64,000 nt of DNA, taken from NCBI GenBank assembly GCA_002243285.1, contig CP022585.1:310001-374000 (forward strand), in the 5' to 3' direction. The notes beneath the pieces were generated by a model that was not told the origin of the DNA, searched no databases, and saw nothing but the letters and a program-made list of their open reading frames with translations. A program made the position numbers and the translations under genes. Positions 60,308 to 64,000 of this stretch are shown piece after piece. This DNA comes from Candidatus Fluviicola riflensis (lineage in GTDB: Bacteria > Bacteroidota > Bacteroidia > Flavobacteriales_D > Crocinitomicaceae). Every line of letters starts with the position of its first letter. Position 1 is the first letter of the stretch.

Positions 60308-61843
60308 ATGGAAACACTGATTCCCTCGCTCATACTTCTGTTTGGTCTTTTCGCCATTGCTTTTGAAAGCCGGCCACAATTGCAAAAAATTCCGCTGGCA
60401 TTGATCGCCATGAGTTTGATCGCCTGGACGTGCTCCGGTTTTGCCAAAACAGACAATATTACGTTGTTGCTCGGTTTAGTTTCCGGAATGGTGCTGATCG
60501 GGTTTTTGCTGGGCCTCATCCTAAAAAAGTATGGTGAATGGGTCGCGCTTCCGGCCACGCTGCTATTGGCGGTAATGAGCGGAAGTAAAGTCGCGTATTT
60601 CGGGTTTGATTTGAATATTTCAGGAATCCTGATCGCGCTTCCATTGCTTGGGGCAATTGGGCCGTTATTAGTGAATCTCAAAGCACAATTACTTCACAAA
60701 TGGCTGAATCTTGACCAAGCTCGTACCACGACAATCGCTTCTGCTTTTTATGCGGCGTTGCTGGTGTTTTTTGCTGGATTTCAGGCGCAGTACTTCGGTG
60801 TGATTCTGGTTGGTGCCGGCTGGATAACTGTTTCATTGGCAAGTAGAAAATTTGAAACACTTGGAGCCGGAATCGGTTTGCTTTCTCTGGGAGTTGTTTT
60901 TTGGCTGATGAAAACCCAAACGCAGATAGATGATTCATTCATGCGTCCGAATTTCCTCATGGGATTGGTGGCAGGAGTTACCGCGATCACCTGGCTAAAA
61001 CTGACCAAAGACGTGATCAGATTTCGCTGGCCGCTCATGTATCTCTTGCCGTTATTACTGATCATTGCATTGGTCATGATGGGAATTGCAAACGAGCATT
61101 TTGGCGGATTACCAACTTACATCGGAGCATTGATCGGGACTTCATTAACATTAATGGTGACGCGCTTTCAAACACAAGTCATTCCGTTTCAGGCGTTGTT
61201 ATTGGGTGTTTCGGTGCTCATATTCAATCAGTTTGAAGCAATTCAGCAGCCAAAAAAGCAATCTCGCTTAACCACAACTGAAGCAACAAATACACCTGAG
61301 GAAGAAGAACCTTCTGTATTGGATGTGCCGGCCATAGCATTGAATGCCGATTTGAAAGGAAACTGGAAAAGTGTGCTTGATGCTTCTAAAATCGAATTTC
61401 AACTCGGGCCGGAAGGAGCAGTAACCAAAGGTGGCTTGGAAGAATTTAACATTGATCTTCGTCTGAATGACACTGGTGAACCCGAAAAACTCAGTGTTGT
61501 CATTCCAACGGCAAAAGTAACTACCTTCAATCCAATGCGCGATGAATCTGTTCGTGGTGCCGGTTACCTGAATGCGCCAGCCTTTCCGAAAATTACATTT
61601 ACTTCCTCAAATATTAGGAAAGAAGGTGATCATTATGTAGCCAACGGTGACTTTGTGTTATTGGGTAAAAAAGCACCTGTGAAAGCGAAGCTGAAATTTG
61701 CGGCTACCGGAACTGATAAAGGCAAACAATTTTTGGTGATGGTAGGTGAAGCAACATTTGATCGTACCAAACACGGGATGCGCAGCGATGCCAAAATCGG
61801 AAATGAAGTAACAGTGACCTTTGAAGTTGAATTCAGAAAATAA
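60308..61843 (+). CDS. Multi-TM membrane protein fused to a YceI-like domain
   Basis: A 511-residue protein. Residues 1-315 form about ten hydrophobic helices (for example LIPSLILLFGLFAIAF, LLLGLVSGMVLIGFLLGLIL, LLPLLLIIALVMMGIA). A charged linker (about 318-342, with EEEEP) leads to a YceI-like lipocalin domain (about 345-511: LDASKIEFQLGPEGAVTKGGLEEFN, FPKITFTSSNIRK, DGDFVLLGKKAPVKAKLKF and a C-terminal VTVTFEVEF strand). YceI proteins are usually short secreted isoprenoid-binding lipocalins, so a fused membrane part is unusual. The membrane domain is not recognised. The domain probably faces the periplasm. Confidence 0.82.
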   Translation: METLIPSLILLFGLFAIAFESRPQLQKIPLALIAMSLIAWTCSGFAKTDNITLLLGLVSGMVLIGFLLGLILKKYGEWVALPATLLLAVMSGSKVAYFGFDLNISGILIALPLLGAIGPLLVNLKAQLLHKWLNLDQARTTTIASAFYAALLVFFAGFQAQYFGVILVGAGWITVSLASRKFETLGAGIGLLSLGVVFWLMKTQTQIDDSFMRPNFLMGLVAGVTAITWLKLTKDVIRFRWPLMYLLPLLLIIALVMMGIANEHFGGLPTYIGALIGTSLTLMVTRFQTQVIPFQALLLGVSVLIFNQFEAIQQPKKQSRLTTTEATNTPEEEEPSVLDVPAIALNADLKGNWKSVLDASKIEFQLGPEGAVTKGGLEEFNIDLRLNDTGEPEKLSVVIPTAKVTTFNPMRDESVRGAGYLNAPAFPKITFTSSNIRKEGDHYVANGDFVLLGKKAPVKAKLKFAATGTDKGKQFLVMVGEATFDRTKHGMRSDAKIGNEVTVTFEVEFRK

Positions 61844-61943
61844 TCTAATAAACTTTAAATTTTTCTGCGCTTAAGCAACGAAGTGTTAATTTAGGAATAC
61901 TTTAGTGGAATATTCTACTAAATGAATTTTAAATTACACACTT

Positions 61944-63335
61944 ATGAAACAACTTTTGACTTTTGTTTTGTTGAGCTTGTTTTCAGTCTCAATAAGTTTT
62001 TCTCAAACAATTTCCCTGCAATCATTTGCAACCGGATTTACCCGTCCGGTAGAAATTGCTCATCCGGTTAACGATTCCCGGTTGTTCGTAGTAGAACAAG
62101 CCGGCAGAATCAAAGTGGTAAACTCAAACGGATCGGTGAACCCCGTTCTTTTTCTCGATCTCACTTCAGAGGTTGAATTTGTTAATACTCCCGGAAGTGA
62201 GCAGGGATTATTAGGTCTGACCTTTCATCCGGATTATGCCAACAATGGGTTTTTCTATGTGAATTACACGCGTGCTGGCGACGGTGCTACTATTGTTGCC
62301 CGTTACTCGGTTTCCGCTGACCCGAATGTGGCCAGTACAACAGAAACGGTTTTGATGACGATTGATCAACCGTATTCCAATCACAATGGTGGAACAATCA
62401 AATTCGGCCCCGACGGTTATTTGTATATCGGAATGGGCGATGGTGGTTCTGGTGGCGATCCGGGCGACAGAGCACAGGATACTACGGAGAATTTAGGGAA
62501 AATGCTGCGCATTGATGTGAATTCAGGTTCACCTTATGGAATTCCTCCAAATAATCCGTTTGTAGGTGTCGCAGGGAATGATGAAATCTGGTCGATCGGA
62601 ATGCGTAACCCGTGGAAATTCTCATTTAACCGGTTAAACGACGATTTGTGGATCGCTGACGTTGGTCAGTATGAAGTTGAAGAAATCAATAAAATTCCAA
62701 GCCCGATCCCAAATACAGGGTTGAATTTCGGATGGCGTTGTTACGAAGGAAATACCAACTTTGATTTATCTTCCGGGGATTGTCCTGCTTACGCATCAAC
62801 CGTAGATCCGTTTACTCAATACACGCATTCCGGAACCGGTGGTTGTTCAGTTACAGGAGGTTATTATTACACGGGAAGTTTGTATCCGGCTTTTGCGGGT
62901 AAATATTTCTTTGCCGATTATTGTACACGAAAAATAGGAACGGTGACCGATGGTGGAACTGTTACGTGGACTTCTGCTTTTGCGAATTCGATTACCACTT
63001 TCGGAGAAGATATGAATGGTGAATTGTATGTAACAGGTGGCGGTACCGTGTTTAAGGTGGTTGATGAAACAGCAGAGGTAAATGAGTTTTCATTAAATGG
63101 ACTTAGCGTTTCTCCGAATCCGTCAACAGAGGAATTTACGATCACCAACCAACAGAAATTACAATTGACAAAAGCAACGTTGGTTGATATGTCGGGGAAA
63201 GAAGTGTTGACACACAATCTTGAAAACACACCTTCCAACACGATTTCTACCGTGAATCTTTTCAGCGGATTCTACATGCTTTCTGTTGAAGATGTGAATG
63301 GAAACAGTTACCAAACAAAGGTGTTAAAGCAATAA
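61944..63335 (+). CDS. Secreted PQQ-type glucose/sorbosone dehydrogenase-like protein with T9SS type A sorting domain
   Basis: A 463-residue protein. A signal peptide (1-20, ending SFSQ) is followed by a six-bladed propeller of the soluble sugar dehydrogenase (GSDH/HHIP-like) family: FTRPVEIAHPVNDSRLFVVEQAGRI, SEQGLLGLTFHPDYANNGFFYVNY, NHNGGTIKFGPDGYLYIGMGDGGSGGDP, GMRNPWKFSF and the Asp-rich GDVGQ-like WIADVGQYEVEEIN. The His, Arg and Asp positions that hold PQQ and Ca are in these segments. The tail FSLNGLSVSPNPSTEEFTIT to YQTKVLKQ is the T9SS type A domain. Substrate unknown. Confidence 0.9.
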   Translation: MKQLLTFVLLSLFSVSISFSQTISLQSFATGFTRPVEIAHPVNDSRLFVVEQAGRIKVVNSNGSVNPVLFLDLTSEVEFVNTPGSEQGLLGLTFHPDYANNGFFYVNYTRAGDGATIVARYSVSADPNVASTTETVLMTIDQPYSNHNGGTIKFGPDGYLYIGMGDGGSGGDPGDRAQDTTENLGKMLRIDVNSGSPYGIPPNNPFVGVAGNDEIWSIGMRNPWKFSFNRLNDDLWIADVGQYEVEEINKIPSPIPNTGLNFGWRCYEGNTNFDLSSGDCPAYASTVDPFTQYTHSGTGGCSVTGGYYYTGSLYPAFAGKYFFADYCTRKIGTVTDGGTVTWTSAFANSITTFGEDMNGELYVTGGGTVFKVVDETAEVNEFSLNGLSVSPNPSTEEFTITNQQKLQLTKATLVDMSGKEVLTHNLENTPSNTISTVNLFSGFYMLSVEDVNGNSYQTKVLKQ

Positions 63336-63359
63336 ACTGTTTATCAGGGAATTTTAATT

Positions 63360-63508
63360 CATCGACTAGTCGATGAAAAAGTTCGTTTCCCACAGATGCA
63401 CAAATTATACTCGGCTAACGCCCTCGCTATAAGATGGAATAGATAGGCGTAATCACATTATATAGCGCTGCCGTTAGGAGCGCAAAAATCTGCGCATCTG
63501 TGGGAGAA
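63360..63508. repeat. ~150 bp palindromic element, copy 2
   Basis: It starts with the perfect palindrome CATCGACTAGTCGATG (63360-63375). The outer pair is TTTCCCACAGATGCAC / GCGCATCTGTGGGAGAAA, and the inner arms are CTCGGCTAACGCCCTCGC and GCGCTGCCGTTAGGAGCG. In reverse complement it aligns with the element at 1767-1920, including the GCGTTAGCCGAG core and the flanking CTAG-centred palindrome. It has no coding capacity. Confidence 0.7.
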
Positions 63509-63550
63509 AATATTTGTACAAGTTTAAAAGAGAAGGTGGGTAAACAACAA

Positions 63551-64000
63551 TTACCTGCTTTTTTTTCGTCCGCCTTTTTTCGGTCCACCGGTGGTTTTTC
63601 CTCTGCGGTTGTCCGGATTGTTTCCTGTGGTTTTCGCTCCAGGTTTTCCTGAACGAAATCCGCCCGGTTTGTTGCCGGCAGTGCTTTTGGGCCTGTTGGA
63701 ATTGGCTGGACCACTTGGTTTATACGGTTTTTTCGGAGCTGTTTTGGGCGGAGCGGTTGATTCGGAAGTTTCCAAAAGCGAGTAAATCGTTTTTAATTCG
63801 GTTTCCGTTAAATCACGCCAATCGCCTACAGCCAAACCTTTCAGGGAAACATTCATGATGCGCACACGCTCCAGTTTCAGTACTTCGTACCCGAAATATT
63901 CGCACATACGGCGAATCTGGCGGTTCAATCCCTGGATCAGCGTGATACGAAAAATGGTCGGACTTTCCATCGTGACCTTACACTTACGGGTAACGACTCC
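63551..64000 (-). CDS. rluF: RluF-type 23S rRNA pseudouridine synthase, C-terminal part (cut by window end)
   Basis: The visible 149 residues contain [20 protein letters not shown] and [30 protein letters not shown], characteristic of the RluF branch of the RsuA/RluB family that makes pseudouridine 2604 (and tRNA-Tyr 35 in E. coli). The catalytic Asp and S4 domain lie outside the window. The last ~70 residues are a low-complexity basic tail rich in Lys, Pro and Gly ([14 protein letters not shown] to KKGGRKKSR), likely disordered and RNA-binding. Confidence 0.88.
   Translation of the reverse strand, partial: GVVTRKCKVTMESPTIFRITLIQGLNRQIRRMCEYFGYEVLKLERVRIMNVSLKGLAVGDWRDLTETELKTIYSLLETSESTAPPKTAPKKPYKPSGPANSNRPKSTAGNKPGGFRSGKPGAKTTGNNPDNRRGKTTGGPKKGGRKKSR

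Noticed and set aside
60164..60385. N-terminal extension of the DinB-like gene
   Set aside because: It overlaps the divergent membrane-YceI gene and its promoter; METDYLES at 60163 is the normal family start.

Overview
This 64 kb window is chromosomal DNA from a free-living Bacteroidota bacterium, most likely a flavobacterium of the Fluviicola/Crocinitomicaceae type (the family is inferred from gene content, not tested). Supporting signs are the -7 promoter element TAnnTTTG close to many start codons, the near absence of Shine-Dalgarno sequences, five secreted proteins with type 9 secretion (T9SS) C-terminal sorting domains, a TonB-dependent receptor, and moderate GC. I see no rRNA, tRNA, CRISPR array, phage or insertion-sequence transposase.

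Layout. 0-10 kb: the start of hpt (cut by the window edge), purK, a very large propeller/PAS/SpoIIE sensor-phosphatase, an FtsX-type permease with rbfA, and an MsbA-like exporter. 10-17 kb: an unknown secreted protein, a TonB receptor co-transcribed with a class III adenylate cyclase, and a T9SS M28 peptidase. 17-19 kb: a compact operon of two 60-residue peptides ending in CxxCGMG followed by a DUF692 (MNIO) enzyme. This looks like a ribosomally made, post-translationally modified peptide (RiPP) system and is the most interesting part of the window. 19-31 kb: waaA, an esterase, a LodA/LodB-type quinoprotein oxidase pair, a LOG protein, a giant T9SS BNR-repeat protein and two small unknowns. 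31-35.6 kb: uvrA, a lytic transglycosylase, and a four-helix-bundle (S23) gene enclosed in inverted repeats.

35.6-57.6 kb is the surface-polysaccharide region. A leftward operon (asnB, glycosyltransferase, wza, wzc, rmlC, WecA-type initiating transferase) supplies chain initiation and export. A rightward six-gene operon (aminotransferase, ugd, UDP-glucuronate decarboxylase, wbpD-, wbpB- and wbpA-like) should make UDP-2,3-diacetamido-2,3-dideoxyglucuronate plus UDP-glucuronate/UDP-xylose. A CpsB-type phosphatase and rmlB lie further right; rmlA and rmlD are not in the window. Two T9SS adhesin-like proteins sit among these genes. 57.6-64 kb: an SRPBCC protein, a Crp/Fnr regulator with a pentapeptide-repeat partner, a DinB-like protein, a membrane-YceI fusion, a T9SS sugar dehydrogenase and the 3' part of rluF.

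The spacers are rich in palindromic repeats of several families. These include two copies of a ~150 bp element at 1.8 and 63.4 kb, REP-like hairpins at 7.8 and 19.0 kb, a CGTAATATTGC-core family at 21.2, 45.0 and 58.3 kb, and an AAGACAAAAGAC family at 51.7, 54.3 and 57.6 kb. Several annotated starts were moved to the ATG or GTG that follows the promoter element or signal-peptide start.
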